From: Xanthostigma xanthostigma | Lineage: Eukaryota; Arthropoda; Insecta; Raphidioptera; Raphidiidae | Length of the DNA: 64,000 bases | Assembly (NCBI GenBank): GCA_963575645.1 | Contig: OY754464.1 | Location: 72,762,948-72,826,947 of the forward strand | Reading direction: 5' to 3' | Shown: positions 1 to 12,000 of the stretch, piece by piece | Position numbering within the stretch: the first letter of the stretch is position 1 | Layout of the letters: every line of letters starts with the position of its first letter | Program-made: the position numbers and the translations under genes | The notes under the pieces: generated by a model | The model's input: only the letters and a program-made list of their open reading frames with translations | What the model was told of the DNA's origin: nothing | Database searches by the model: none

Positions 1-179
1 AAACCTGATTGAATGCAGATCACGTGATCAAGTTGAAAATAGTCCATCACAGTCCTTAAAAACATTTCAGAGAAACTATTATACGTCGATTTTTCCACTT
101 GACATGGCTTGGCATCTGGAACATATGGACGACTTTGTTTTGTTATTGTAAAGTTTTTGCTTTATTAAATTTCTTTCAG

Positions 180-1734
180 AGTATGTAGAGACGTTGAAAC
201 ACATAATAGAAAAAAGTGCAAAACGTCAAATGACTCAAACATTTTTATATAAAACAAATAAGAAACATACGACATGTAAACCGAAGTTTTTATTGCCATT
301 TTTGAAAGAGGATGTAAACATTCAAGGTAGGAGTTTTTTTTTGCAGTTACGCAATAAAGAATTTTTATTAATGTGAATCTGTTTTGTCTTGGAAGGTCAC
401 CATTTGTTTTGAATTCTGTGCTAAAAAATAGAGCGTTGCTGCGATGATTATACGCAATGAATAAATACATCTAATAGAGGTCAAAATTGTGAAAGCACGA
501 GTTGGGTGCGATCATCTTTTTTAATAGAGAATTTTATTAGTTCTGATTATGGAGATAGTACTTCTGATCAATAAAGAAATGTATCAGCTTCGACCATAAA
601 TACATGGACTGCTGTAGTGTGGTCCAGGGGTGGCGAACTTATGGCACGCGTGCCGCAGGTGGCATGCGACAGATTATTATGGGCACGGCATTGCTTGAGA
701 TGCAAAATCTAAATAATTAAAAATATGCTAGATGTCGAAAAAAATTGGCTATTACCAAATAACAAATATGAAAAAGTTTCATGACGCTATGTGTATTATC
801 GAAGTTAAACTTTTCATCTACATATGTATGATTCATTTTTTTGACAACTAAATTTCTTTGGCTGTTTGTCGGCACGTCATGGCTACGTTAAAAATTTTTG
901 AAAAAAATTGGCACTCAGATGTAGAAACTTTCGCCACCCCTGGTGTAGTCAAATGAGCGAAAAAATAACAACCGTGCATTTTGGCTTCAATTGGGTAAAC
1001 CGATTTTAATGTATTTAGATTGATTATTTTGCTGTACCTGCTTGAAAAAGTCTAAATACATACTTGACGAAACGTCGTATAATAAATAAATGTAATATTA
1101 GTTTTGTCCACATATATCTGCGATTTTTCTTAATATTGCTGATAACGGTCTCGCGGCTTTGCGTCCCGGACGCGGGCCCGGATTGCCGGATCCTAATTAC
1201 GGCGTTGGCTCCATTATCCATACTTACGTGATCGAGATGGCGTTGGTGATCGGACACGTGTTTAGTAAACAAGTGAATATACTTGTGTTTTGTCAACAAT
1301 AGGATTTACAGAGCTTAGTAGCCTACGACTTTTTAGTTGCGATCGCATTGGTGTGGAGAGCGCTTGAAGCGCTTTATTCTAATTCTTTGCTTAATTATAA
1401 CGTTATTCTTTCTTTCAGAATCTTCTTTGGTTTCGAAAACATTTATTAAAACTTTGAACAGAAGTAATATTTGGAATAATACTTCACTGGAGATTACAAG
1501 TAAATAAAAATGAAAAGAAAATGTCAATTTCTATTTTGTTCATGGCAATACAATACAGTATATGTTTTTTTTTCAGATTTTCTGGAAGATCCTTTAGTCA
1601 ACGAAACTGATAAAGAGATTTCGAAGTTTTCAGTTGGGTCCAACATTTTTTTGATTTCAGATATTGAGGACAATATTTTTGACCAAACGGAAAGTTATAA
1701 AAAATTAATTGAAGAATTACGTTGTGAAATTTAA
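180..1734 (+). CDS. 3' end of an unrecognised multi-exon gene (5' partial)
   Basis: Three exons can be chained: 180-326, 1419-1499 and 1577-1734 (stop TAA). Each internal exon follows a pyrimidine-rich stretch ending in AG and is followed by GT, and the phases agree (one base carried over at both junctions). The joined C-terminus is about 127 residues, hydrophilic and rich in Lys, Glu, Asn and Ser. It begins EYVETLKHIIEK and ends in an acidic stretch, DISDIEDNIFD-like, then KKLIEELRCEI. An AATAAA cluster near 1781-1795 fits a polyadenylation signal. I recognise no domain. The start must lie left of the window. An alternative last exon is possible near 514-571, where an acceptor is followed by a short frame and a stop overlapping AATAAA. 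Exon chaining is inferred from splice signals only. Confidence 0.45.
625..942. mobile_element. hAT-type non-autonomous transposon (318 bp)
   Basis: The ends are inverted: CAGGGGTGGCGAAC on the left and TTCGCCACCCCTG on the right. Flanking 8-bp direct repeats are gtgtggtc (617-624) and gtgtagtc (943-950), one mismatch apart. An 8-bp target duplication with CAGGGGTGG-like ends is the hAT signature. There is no transposase. It lies in an intron of the partial gene at 180-1734. Confidence 0.8.
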
Positions 1735-2261
1735 TAATTTATGCCTATGTCTATTGTTTTTTTTTAATTGAAATTGGAAAATAAATAAAATAAACCACGG
1801 AATAAATATTACTCTCTTTTTATTTCTACAATGTCCTGTTGATATCTCGATTTAGTATAGACGCTGATGACCTCAGCTGTTTAGCGTCTATAATCTACAA
1901 TAATTCTTCTTCTTCAAATTTAGACTTTGAGTCGTTCGACATTTTTAATAGATACAAAATTTACATATTATACTGTTGGTGTCATTTAAGAACTAACTAA
2001 ATATCATCTGTAGGAGTCCAATTGTATAAATTAAAAAGATTATTAACTATACTATTGAAAAACAGTCACACACTGTGTTGTGTTGATTCAGCTTTTATCT
2101 CATTTATACTATCCCTTATTAAAAAAAATTGGGGAACGCCCCCTCCCCCAAATGAAACCCTGCATCCGTCTCTGATTTAGACCTCAATTTTTTTTTTGCA
2201 GTACACAGATTTTGTTCTTCGGGGATGGTCGAAAATGAATGAATGTTGAAGCTTGAAGGTA
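1735..2261. other. Intergenic stretch, no gene seen
   Basis: After the polyadenylation region of the upstream gene this AT-rich stretch shows no credible coding frame. Around 2130-2180 there is a short C-rich patch, ending just before a T-run, that looks like the edge of an old repeat. Confidence 0.4.
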
Positions 2262-3060
2262 AGTTTTTTTTTTTTTTTTTTTTTTTTATTTATAGAAAAA
2301 AAAATCAAATCAAAAATACAATAAACATAACAAAAGTGTGTGCTTCGACTGCGAGGCCATTAGCACATAGAAAAACAAAAAAAAAGAAGGTACAAATAAT
2401 TAGACAATAATAATGAGTATACGGTAAGTATATGTATAGAGATGATATTGTTATATATTATGCAGATGTATTATTTGAGGTAAGTATTGCTATTTATATT
2501 TTATTTTCTAGATCTGTTAATTGTAGGAAATCGAGTATTTTGTTTATATTTTCATGTTTATTCAAAATTTCTTTCAGATCGGAGTTTAAAGCTGCTGTTT
2601 TCCTTTGGCGTTCGTATAGAGGGCATTCGACTAAAATGTGCTTTACTGTTATTATAAGATTACATTGATTGCATCTAGGAGGCTCTTCTTTTTTTAATAG
2701 GTATGTATGAGTTAGTTTTGTGTGGCCAGTTCTTAATCTTGTGAGTTGTATTTGTTGTTTTCTGTTTATTTGGGTATTGTATTCTTGATGTGATGGATTT
2801 TCCTTTATGTCTCTTAGTTTCTTATTTGATAAATGTAACCATTCGTTGTCCCAATTTTTTTAAATTTTGTTTTTAATGTGTGCCTTCAAATCTAAGTTAG
2901 TTATTGTAGGTTCTTGTGGTATTAACCCTGACTGGATTCCTTCTTTAGCACTTTCGTCAGCTATCTCATTTCTTAATAAAAATAAGCGATTCATATAAAA
3001 ATTGAAAAAATATAGGTTCGCTGGTCTTAACTTACCGAAATTTTGAAAATTAACGTGTCA
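2262..3060 (-). mobile_element. 5'-truncated LINE with RNase H-like C-terminus, dead
   Basis: Read on the minus strand, this stretch encodes the C-terminal part of a non-LTR retrotransposon ORF2. It has an RNase H-like end (NEIADESAKEG), then LRTGHTKLTHTYL and a CxxC...H...C knuckle (CNQCNLIITVKHILVECPLY), as in I/Jockey/R1-group LINEs. An in-frame TAA interrupts it near 2866. The minus-strand 3' end is marked by the long T-run at about 2262-2287, which is the poly(A) tail. The 5' side is truncated near 3060. It is not functional. Confidence 0.75.
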
Positions 3061-4780
3061 TTCATAATGGTCACAGGAATTTAAGAAGCCAAGAAATTTG
3101 GGCCATTTGTTATTAAAAATACCCGATTTTATAGGGTGACAGGGCATTTTTTTTGTTACAGCATTCGATTTATTGCCAATAGAATACATAGATCTAACCA
3201 TTCTTACGTGGCTCCAAACAAACATACATATTATTAAAATGGCGACCTTACAGTTCGGACGTACGTACATACAGACCAACCGATAACTGCTTTTCGCGAT
3301 TTTCAGCCAAGGTTCAAATCAATTTAAAAATGGTTCAGTTTTATAGAACATAATCTCCTCTTTTCGAAAAGTTACAATTTGAATCAATATTTTACATTAA
3401 CTAAGGTATAACCAAAGCATATATGGGTGAAACTCAGCTCTAGTGCTCAAAGCAATAGAGCCCAAATTGTTGGCGATGTGCTCAGCAGCTCAATTATAAT
3501 ATTTGAAATTTGACATTTGGTTCCGCCAGTTTGTAACCTAATAAAATAATAATAAATATATATTTTTTTTTATTTAGATAAATAATACAAAGAAAAGAAA
3601 AACAAATAAATAGGTATACCTACATAGTTAAGGTTGAAATAAAAATGTGTGCATCAACTGCTGTGGTTAATAAATAGTACCTGGGTGACCGAGCTTTGCT
3701 CGGAAAGTTAAATAAAATACTGATATGCTCATTGTTTGTATAAAATTCCAAAACCTACTTACAATATTTAAGTATTTTCATACGTCAAAAAATTGATTTT
3801 TATAATGATAAAATTTGTAAGAAAACGATTTTTTCGAAAGATGACACCTAGCTAAAACGATTTTTTGCCCCCCAAAATCCCTTTTCAGTAAATTTCATCC
3901 AAATCGTTAGGGTCGTTTTCGAGAAAATATTTAGGGACATAGGTAGATACAAGATTAGCTCGTTTAAAATATAGGGGATTTATTTCCCAACAGATACCAG
4001 TATTCAGTACTGTGTCTTGTAGGTAATTAATTAGGGTTTCGAAACGTCCTGCACAAAAATAATGAATAATCTCTTTTATTTCGACAAAACGCGAGATGTA
4101 TTCTTTTTTATGTGTTAAACCAATTCTTCCGGATTGTAAGCACGCAATATTTGTTACTGAACATTAAACTGGGATTTATCATACAATGTCGTTTCCTCAA
4201 TCACTTGAAATACTCGTAAACAGTTTTTAATATAAATGTATGAAATATACGCTACCATATAAAATTATTTATATATTTAATCAGCTATTTAAATAATATC
4301 GTAAACAAGAATGGTCTCGTGAGCTGTCTTTACTGGGCATTGCAATCTATATTAATCGCTCTTTCTTTATCTTAATGACATACAGATCCGTATTCAGACC
4401 AATTTGAATATCAAAACCATAACGAACGCAAAAAGTATATTTATGGTGACATAAACATACGAAATACTGCACTTCATTTAACTCTGTATTAAATCTCCTG
4501 CAATTTTAAATTTAGTAGATTTCTTGCTCCTCAGTGTTTATTTTATTAATACAAACTCAGAAAGAGGTTGCAAAAGTTTTTGAAGCTGCTATTAGCTATT
4601 ATGACTTATGGGTAGGTTTTATGAAATAAAAGCAAAATTTTTTTGGTTCCACTTAAGTACTTATGGGTCAGTATTTATGTTATCAACTAATACTGTCTTA
4701 AAACCTAAAACAATTAAAATTTGTACCTACGTAATTACAATCCAGGTATTTATTATAATTATGGGTAGTATTTAAACGAG
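3061..4780. other. Intergenic stretch with one interspersed-repeat copy
   Basis: No gene is seen. Bases about 3660-3975 hold a repeat with a small GAGC-TTTG-CTC hairpin at its left edge and the phrase CATCCAAATCGTTAGGG near its right edge. A second copy is at 22980-23185. The remainder is AT-rich with no supported frame. Confidence 0.45.
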
Positions 4781-5152
4781 TGACTGTAAATTACAATTTT
4801 GGGTGACAAAAATAATCAATTTGGGTTACTGTATTACTAAGTGAGCGACTGACTGCGCGTGACGAAAAATCAACAGAACAGCACCTTACAAACATCCATT
4901 TGAGTTACTTAAAACACAAAATGGCAAGCTTCATAATATTTGAGCGACCTAATATTTGTTTGAGTGTCAACTTTACGTCCTTCATTTTTTTCAAAATTTG
5001 GCAAATGATTTATTTATTCTGAGCGGCATTTTGTTAATAGTTAATTGTTTGAATAGAACTGCGTTTTCTAAAAAATATATATTTAATTGACTGTCAATTA
5101 AATATAATTTTTTTAGAAAACGCAGTTCTATTTAAACAATTAACTATTTAAT

Positions 5153-5375
5153 TCGCATAACCGGTTATCGTTCAACCCGGAATTGATTTTTTAAAAACTC
5201 CACATTTGCCCCTTCCCGTTTCTCTGCGAGACAATTCGCATACCCCTTTATCGTTCACCCCGGAATTACAATTCGCATACCCGTTTATCGTTCACCCCGG
5301 AATTATTTTTTTAAAAACTCCACCTTTGCCCCATCATGTTTCACTGCGAGACAATTCGCATACCCCTTTATCAAA
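5153..5375 (+). repeat. Minisatellite of CACCCCGGAATT units
   Basis: Imperfect direct repeats run ATTCGCATACCC, then TTATCGTTCACCCCGGAATT, then TTAAAAACTCCAC, TTTGCCCC and CGTTTC. About two long units and an extra short one are present. The same unit recurs at 39395-39596 inside a different inverted-repeat element. Frames through it give repetitive, protein-like reading that is an artefact of the array. Confidence 0.7.
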
Positions 5376-5500
5376 AAAAGCGGTGGTTTTAAATCTTCAT
5401 GAAAATGTGAGTTTTAAGTTGTGGTCTCAAAGTGAAAAAAAAAAATAAAAAGTAAAAACAAAAGAAGATATCTGTTTCAAAATTACCGAAGGCATTCTAG

Positions 5501-5600
5501 TCGCTCACTTAGTAATTTAGTGGCTCACTTAGTAATTTAGTCGCTCACTTAGTAATTTAGTCGCTCACTTAGTAATTTAGTCGCTCACTTAGTAATTTAG
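5501..5600 (+). repeat. Five tandem copies of a 20-bp unit
   Basis: The unit is TCGCTCACTTAGTAATTTAG in five head-to-tail copies; only the second differs (TGG for TCG at its start). It forms the right subterminal part of the element at 4785-5665. Confidence 0.9.
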
Positions 5601-6094
5601 TCACCCAACTATTATTTTAATATCTCAAGTTATTAACACAGTATCTCATCATCAGTCACCAAAGTTTTTTTTTATTCGACCGTTTTATAATTCCCCGATT
5701 ATTATTAAGTATAATAAAGCTGAGTTACTAATTATTATCGACATAAAACTTTTGACGTCATAGTTATTAGTAGGTATACTTATTACGTACGTCACATATT
5801 TTTCAAACAGCAAGCAACTTTAATCAATTACTATACGCTTTAATGAAACAGATTTTAGAGCTGTCTGGAAATTGACGTATATTTTCGTTCTGCATAATAA
5901 AAATGCCAATAAAAATTCCATGCAAGGACCCTATTCAGTATGTTGTTATAACTGGAAACAAAACGTACACAATCTGTCGCTATATACAGAAGCACCTAAA
6001 AAATCAGTACGGACCTGACAAAATAGGAAGTGCAAAGTATACTTAAATTGAAACTTGCAGTTTCTTCATATAGTTAGACATCCTCAGTGTAACA

Positions 6095-9000
6095 ATGAAG
6101 AACCCAAGTGTATCTCTAGTGTTATTTGTGTCGTTTGTGATTGGTTGTTTTTCTCAAGTATGTAATCAATTATTGAATGTTGCATTAAATTTATTTCATA
6201 ATAATAATCATATAAATGCGTTTACCGTATAGCAATCGCTGGAGGCGAATGTTTGTTATGAGCTCAGCATTTTTTGAACATTTAATTTTATAAATTATAA
6301 TTAAGGAAAAACCAGTACAACATTAATTACAACAATAATTTACTAGCTACCCAGTCAGGGTTCGTACTGGTACAATTAACTATCTTTGCTCACTGATCAT
6401 TCCTCTGTTGCCGTAGCTTTAATCATTAATTAATTATGTTAATTATTAAGAAGTTGAAGTTTAATCAACGAAAAACTTTTTCGTGTCGGTTTAGTCGTTT
6501 TTGAGTATTGGCGTATCACCGTAACATATTACCAGATTTGATTAGTTTTCATGCATGTATGCAGGCATGTAAAAGTGATCCATTACACCACTAGTGCTGT
6601 AATGAAAAACAAAACTGCTCGAGCTATACCATTTCTATAATAACTTATGCTGATTGTGCGTACGATTGGAAGGCACTCAGGCTACTTAAAAATAATAATG
6701 CGTTTTAAGTCCGTTTCTCGACTTTATGTCATAACAGACGCCATTCGCACCATTACTATTTTCCATCTATCACACTTCCCGTTATTTTCTACATTATTAA
6801 ACTTCCACTTATTTAATAGTAATGGGCGAATGAATTTTTGGACATTAGGATAAGGTAGGCAAATTTTGAGCACAGGAGTTTGACAAGTAATCGGCCATGG
6901 CCATGAATAAGGAACCATCTCGATATTTATCTGGAATTATTGAGGGAAACTATGGAAACCTCAACAAGATGTCCGGTACGGGAATTACCGTTTCTCGGCG
7001 AGTGGCATCAGGAAAAAGTCCCAGCTACATCTGTCCCAGCCGGGATTCGAACCCGGTACCTCCCGAATGCGAGTCTAGTGCTCTCACCATCACGACACCC
7101 CGCTCGGTAGACTACTTAAAAATGTGAACTGTCAAGCATTTTTAAAATATATTGAAAATAATTGATACCAGCTGCAAAAAATGTAATATATATCTCGGGT
7201 GGTATAATATTTCTTATGACTGTCAAACGCGGTGTTAATTTTTAACATAACGTCACACCCTCGTGAGTAATATAAATATAATTCATTCCACCTTAGATAT
7301 ATAGGACAACTGTTAATTGCTCGTATTCCTCTCTATGACTAATTTGGAATGATTTAACCTTATCACTTGGGGATCGGAAATGTGTCATTTTTTTATGATA
7401 ATGATACTTCTGAAGAATTTTTATTTGATTTTTTTTAACACACAACATAAAATCTATATAACAGTACATAAATTTCGTGATTTTTAGCTTTAGGAAGATT
7501 GACCAATTAGTAAGCTATCAGATCATGGAAAAATTCAGGCCAAAAAGTGAAAATATTTTTTTTATTTTTTAACTCATAAAATTCGGATTTTTGTAAAAAG
7601 AGACCCGAAGTAGATTTTCTCGAAAATTACGCATTTCCGACCCCCAAGTGATAGACGTTAAATAATTCCAAACTATCATAAAAGAAAGGGTTCTTCTCAA
7701 AATTCTTGTGGATATACCTACTATATCAAAATATTTTAATTATTCCTTACACAAGATAGTTCGAAAATAAGTTTTTTATTTAAAATAATTTACAACATGT
7801 TTCGACAAACCTATAGTTGTCATCATTAGGTGTAAAAATGAATAGGTATTTAAAAATATTTAAGAATATTTAAAAAAATTGTAAGGAATAATTAAAATAT
7901 TTTGATATCTAATTCCAAACTAGTCATAGTTTCTTCTCCCGAGGAATACGAGCAATTACCGGACAGGCACAGTTTATGACGAAAGGTTACCTATAATTTA
8001 GAATTAGGGGAAGTCACGCCCTGACTTTTAAAACTATTCTACTCAATATTGCCCTATTATAAAAAAATTTACATCATTCAATTTTTTTTCTCTTGTCACT
8101 GTCTGCTTGATAATTTATTATCTGCAGACATTAATGATTTTCAAAAATGATGATTTGATTAATTGATAAATTTGCATTGTTTATTTTTTTTCAGAGCACT
8201 TACAGAGCGCATTGTGAAAAAGATACTTCACATTACTAATAGTAAAATGAGTGCTCAATAAGAAATAATGTATTTTCAACTTGTTGACCTATGTATTTTC
8301 GTGGTAGTCTAGGGTGACCATTCGTCCCGGATTTTCCAGGACAGTCACGGATTAAGGCCGTGTGTCCCGTATTAATATATGTCCCGGGAAATGTCCCGAA
8401 TTAGATAATTCATCATATCATGTGAATATTATACTCGATTAGGTATATTTTGTTTGCGCGTTTCTGCATATTATGTAACTATATGAACGCATTCACTAAA
8501 CAAATAAGTAGGTATTATTTAAAATGAATATTTTTTTAGTATATTTCTGTTTCAAAATGACACTAAAGGATTTTTTCAATCGAATAAGCTATTGCACATA
8601 TTTTTTGTTGACTTGGATTTATTTTTTTCATATATCTCAGTTCTTGACTAAGCTATTTGTTTTTGTCAGTGAGTAATTTTTGTTATCGGGAGGACTTGCA
8701 GATTCTAAATTCATGACTATTAATTGCGGTTAAATCAGTTTATTGTTTTTAGCGTTACGTTTAAGTTCAACTTCGTTGTTTTATGGTTTGTCACGGATTT
8801 TAAAATATATTTGCAATGATAATTTCAAATGCTGTGACCTTTCTTATTGCTTGTGTCGGTGCAGCGTTAGTTATGGTGGCAGTTCAATGTTTATACAAAT
8901 ATGCGGGAAAGGTACATTAACATTTAGGCTAGACGGAGAGGAGGTAAAAACATTAAAAAGTGTATTATTCGGCCACAGGCGAGATTATTGTTGGAATCGC

Positions 9001-12000
9001 TTCGTTTTAGGGTGTAGTTCAACCCCCTAAGTTTGCTTACAAATTGTTGGTGTGCTTGATTTTATAATTAACAATTAGTGACGAAAATAGTGTTTTTTTC
9101 TCTATTTTCTTTAATATCTCCGTTCCTCTTGACTTTTAGTATAGCATATGCATTGAGAAAGTTGTTCCTTATGTAATTTCCTAAAAAATGAGCACTGACA
9201 GAGGTCGCTAAGTGCAATTGTTAATAGCCCCGAAAGTTAAAAAAACACGTTTTTTTCACTATTTTTTTTACTAAAAAATGACCGCGCATATATAGCTGAA
9301 AATTCTCAAAAATGATGTCTATGTTGACCCAAACATGCATTAATAATTTTAGCTACATCGGTCAATTACTTCTCGAGTAATTAACGATCACTTTTCTTTT
9401 GTTTCCTTAATTGCAAATTGCGCCATTTTTTTCACAAGCCAGAAAAATCATAAATCCATTCAACTTTAGTATCCCGTTGGAATTTTTGGAAAAAAATAAT
9501 TCTAACCGATTTTATAACGATTTCTTTAGTGATACCAATTTTAGACAAACGTATAAAACCATATAACTTTTCCAATATTCAATCGTTATAAAATCGGTTA
9601 GAATTAATTTTTTCCAAAAAAAAAAAATACACCCAAAACTCCTCGCCGTCTAGCCTATTAGAATGAAACTATGAAGTACAGAACATACAATAGTTTTTAG
9701 GTCTTGCTAAAGTTTGTTATTATTATTGTTAAGACACACCCATTGCTACAAAATTACAATGTTTTATAAGAAAAATGTATTTTCAAATAATGACATCGTC
9801 ACGGTCGGGATCTGAATTTTCCACTATCTCGGCGACTGAGTTAACATTTAGTCTACAGTGGACACATTCAAGCAATAAAGCTTTCTCATATTTAAATCAT
9901 ATTTGTTACTGTTATTCACTTAATTAGTTCATTCCGAGAGTTGGGCTTGAATGTGTACTGTCGCGCTGTAGAGTAATTAATGTTCTCAGTCGCTAAGATA
10001 CCGGAAAATTCGGGTTAGAATCTTGACGGTGTTATTACGTGAAAATAAAATATTTTTTTAAAGCACTGTAACAATTGGCATTGGGTATGTCTTGACAATA
10101 TTAATAGCGAACTTTAGCTGGATTTAACTGTATATTTAGTCTTACAAACTAGATTTTTTAATACAGTAATTGTTATTATATCAAGGAATTTAGATTGTAG
10201 TCCTAAAAAAAATTCTATAAGCTCAAAAAAGCGTAAACATTTTTTTTGCAGTAGCCCTCATAAAATAGCTGCTTTAGATGCATGTATATAGGTATGTAAA
10301 GTGACCCATTATGCACTGGTGCGGTAAAATAAAACAAAACTTGTCACGCTATACTAACTCCATAGTAAATCACTGTTCTTTTTTTATAACTTACTATTAG
10401 AAACGATATTTACTCACAAGCGAATTGTCAACAATTACATGAAATAGTAAGCTATCTGATCATGGAAAAATTCAGGTCAAAAAGTGAGAATATATATTTT
10501 TTAATTTTTAACTCCCAAAATTCGGATTTTTGTAAAAAGAAAACCGAAGTAGATTTTCTCAAAAATGACGCATTTCTGACCCTCAAATGATAGAGGTTAA
10601 AACATTCCAAATTATAGTCATACTTTCTTCTCCCGAGAGGAATACGAGCAATTACCGGTCACCCAGTAAATCTGACACTCGGACTTGGGAATACAACTTC
10701 TGAAAAATGTCATCGATTTTAATTTTTTTTTTAAATGTTCTCGGCTTTCGCGTTGAAAAATACGCATGTGAATTGTGTGTGAACTTCAAGAAGAACCTGT
10801 ATAATTCATACGCTCGTAGCCTTGTATGCCCCTAGCCTTAATTGGAGAAAATTAAGTTCACTTATTAATTCATTAACATTTTCTTTTCAACTAAGTGTAA
10901 TCTTTACGGTGCGTTCTTTTTTTTAATTTCAGGAACAATTGAAAGTGGCTATTTACTACGAAGCTTTGTGTGGAGATAGCATGAGATTCATCAACGATGA
11001 ATTATTCCCTGGATATAAGAATTTAGGAAACTCTTTGGATATACATTTAGTTCCATATGGAAAGGCTATTGTAAGTGTTTAGTTATTTTTTTCGAGGTTA
11101 CCCACGACGCTCGGGCTTATGTTGGTTTTACTATCCCCGCACTTCTGTTGCTTTCCTTGCCACTCTTGGAATGAGTTACTAAGTTGATAAGCAAATAATT
11201 AATGAACAAACTACATTTTTTTTCTTTTCACTCTACTAAAACCAAACAAATTAAAGAGAAATTATATGAAGAGTTCTTATCAGACGTTAATCAAAGTTTT
11301 GAGAAATTATATGGCCTATACCAGGAATACTCAATCTTGCTATATCTGTCAGAACCTTGGCGTTATTAAAATATTTTGTAAATAATACATTTTTATCAGT
11401 TAACAATAATTTATCTGTTCTTCCGACAGCTGGCGTCACTTTTTGTAGTCTTTTTTTATTTATAGGACGCGTAATTTTGTATCGGTTTTTTATCTCTCTG
11501 CGTTAATTAATTAATGCGGAAAAATATACATTTAATTGCTTATTATTTATAGAAATATTTGAATGGTTATGATGAATGATTTTTTAATTTATTCTTTCAG
11601 CAATATAAAATAAAAAACAAATGGGTATTTCAATGTCAGCACGGAGCGATGGAATGCTATTTAAATGAAGTCCAGGCTTGTGTTTTAGCCAATGAAAGTA
11701 TTACTTTTGACACAAAGATGAATTTTATAAATTGCGCCATGTCTTATACAACCGTTACCGGATATGAACAGGTAAAGCTATGCGCTTATACTGGACGCTC
11801 CTGTGCATGGTTGCCACTTCTTCGGACCTCACCTGGACACACCAGGCCTTGTAAATGACCTCCGGGTCTTCGGTCAAACGCATATTTTTCCGGGTTAAGG
11901 GGTTTTGCTGATATTTTTTTACATTTTTTTAAATCTCTTTAAGGAGGTTGAGCCGTTTTACGAAGATAATGAAAAAAATCTGAAATACAGTTTTTTTAAT

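Larger units (their letters stand above)
4785..5665. mobile_element. Inverted-end element carrying a hairpin and two tandem arrays
   Basis: The left part contains TTACTAAGTGAGCGAC (about 4834-4849). The right part repeats its reverse complement five times as a 20-bp unit (5501-5600). GTGAC/GTCAC-rich flanks at about 4783 and 5601 also mirror each other. Inside are a near-perfect hairpin with arms of about 55 bp (about 5035-5090 and 5094-5150) and a minisatellite (5153-5375). There is no transposase. The outer boundaries are approximate. Confidence 0.55.

Noticed and set aside
2432-2668. Plus-strand 78-codon frame
   Set aside because: It is the complement of the LINE C-terminus encoded on the minus strand.
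5501-5600. CRISPR-like look of five identical 20-bp units
   Set aside because: There are no spacers between units, and the genome is eukaryotic.
8307-8405. hAT-type left end (TAGGGTGACCATTCGTCCCG) ahead of a GTCCCG-rich patch
   Set aside because: No matching right end or target duplication could be located, so a full element is not called.
8743-9030. 95-codon cysteine-containing frame in GILT intron 1
   Set aside because: It overlaps the terminal repeat of a transposon, has no signal peptide or splice sites, and lies inside an intron.
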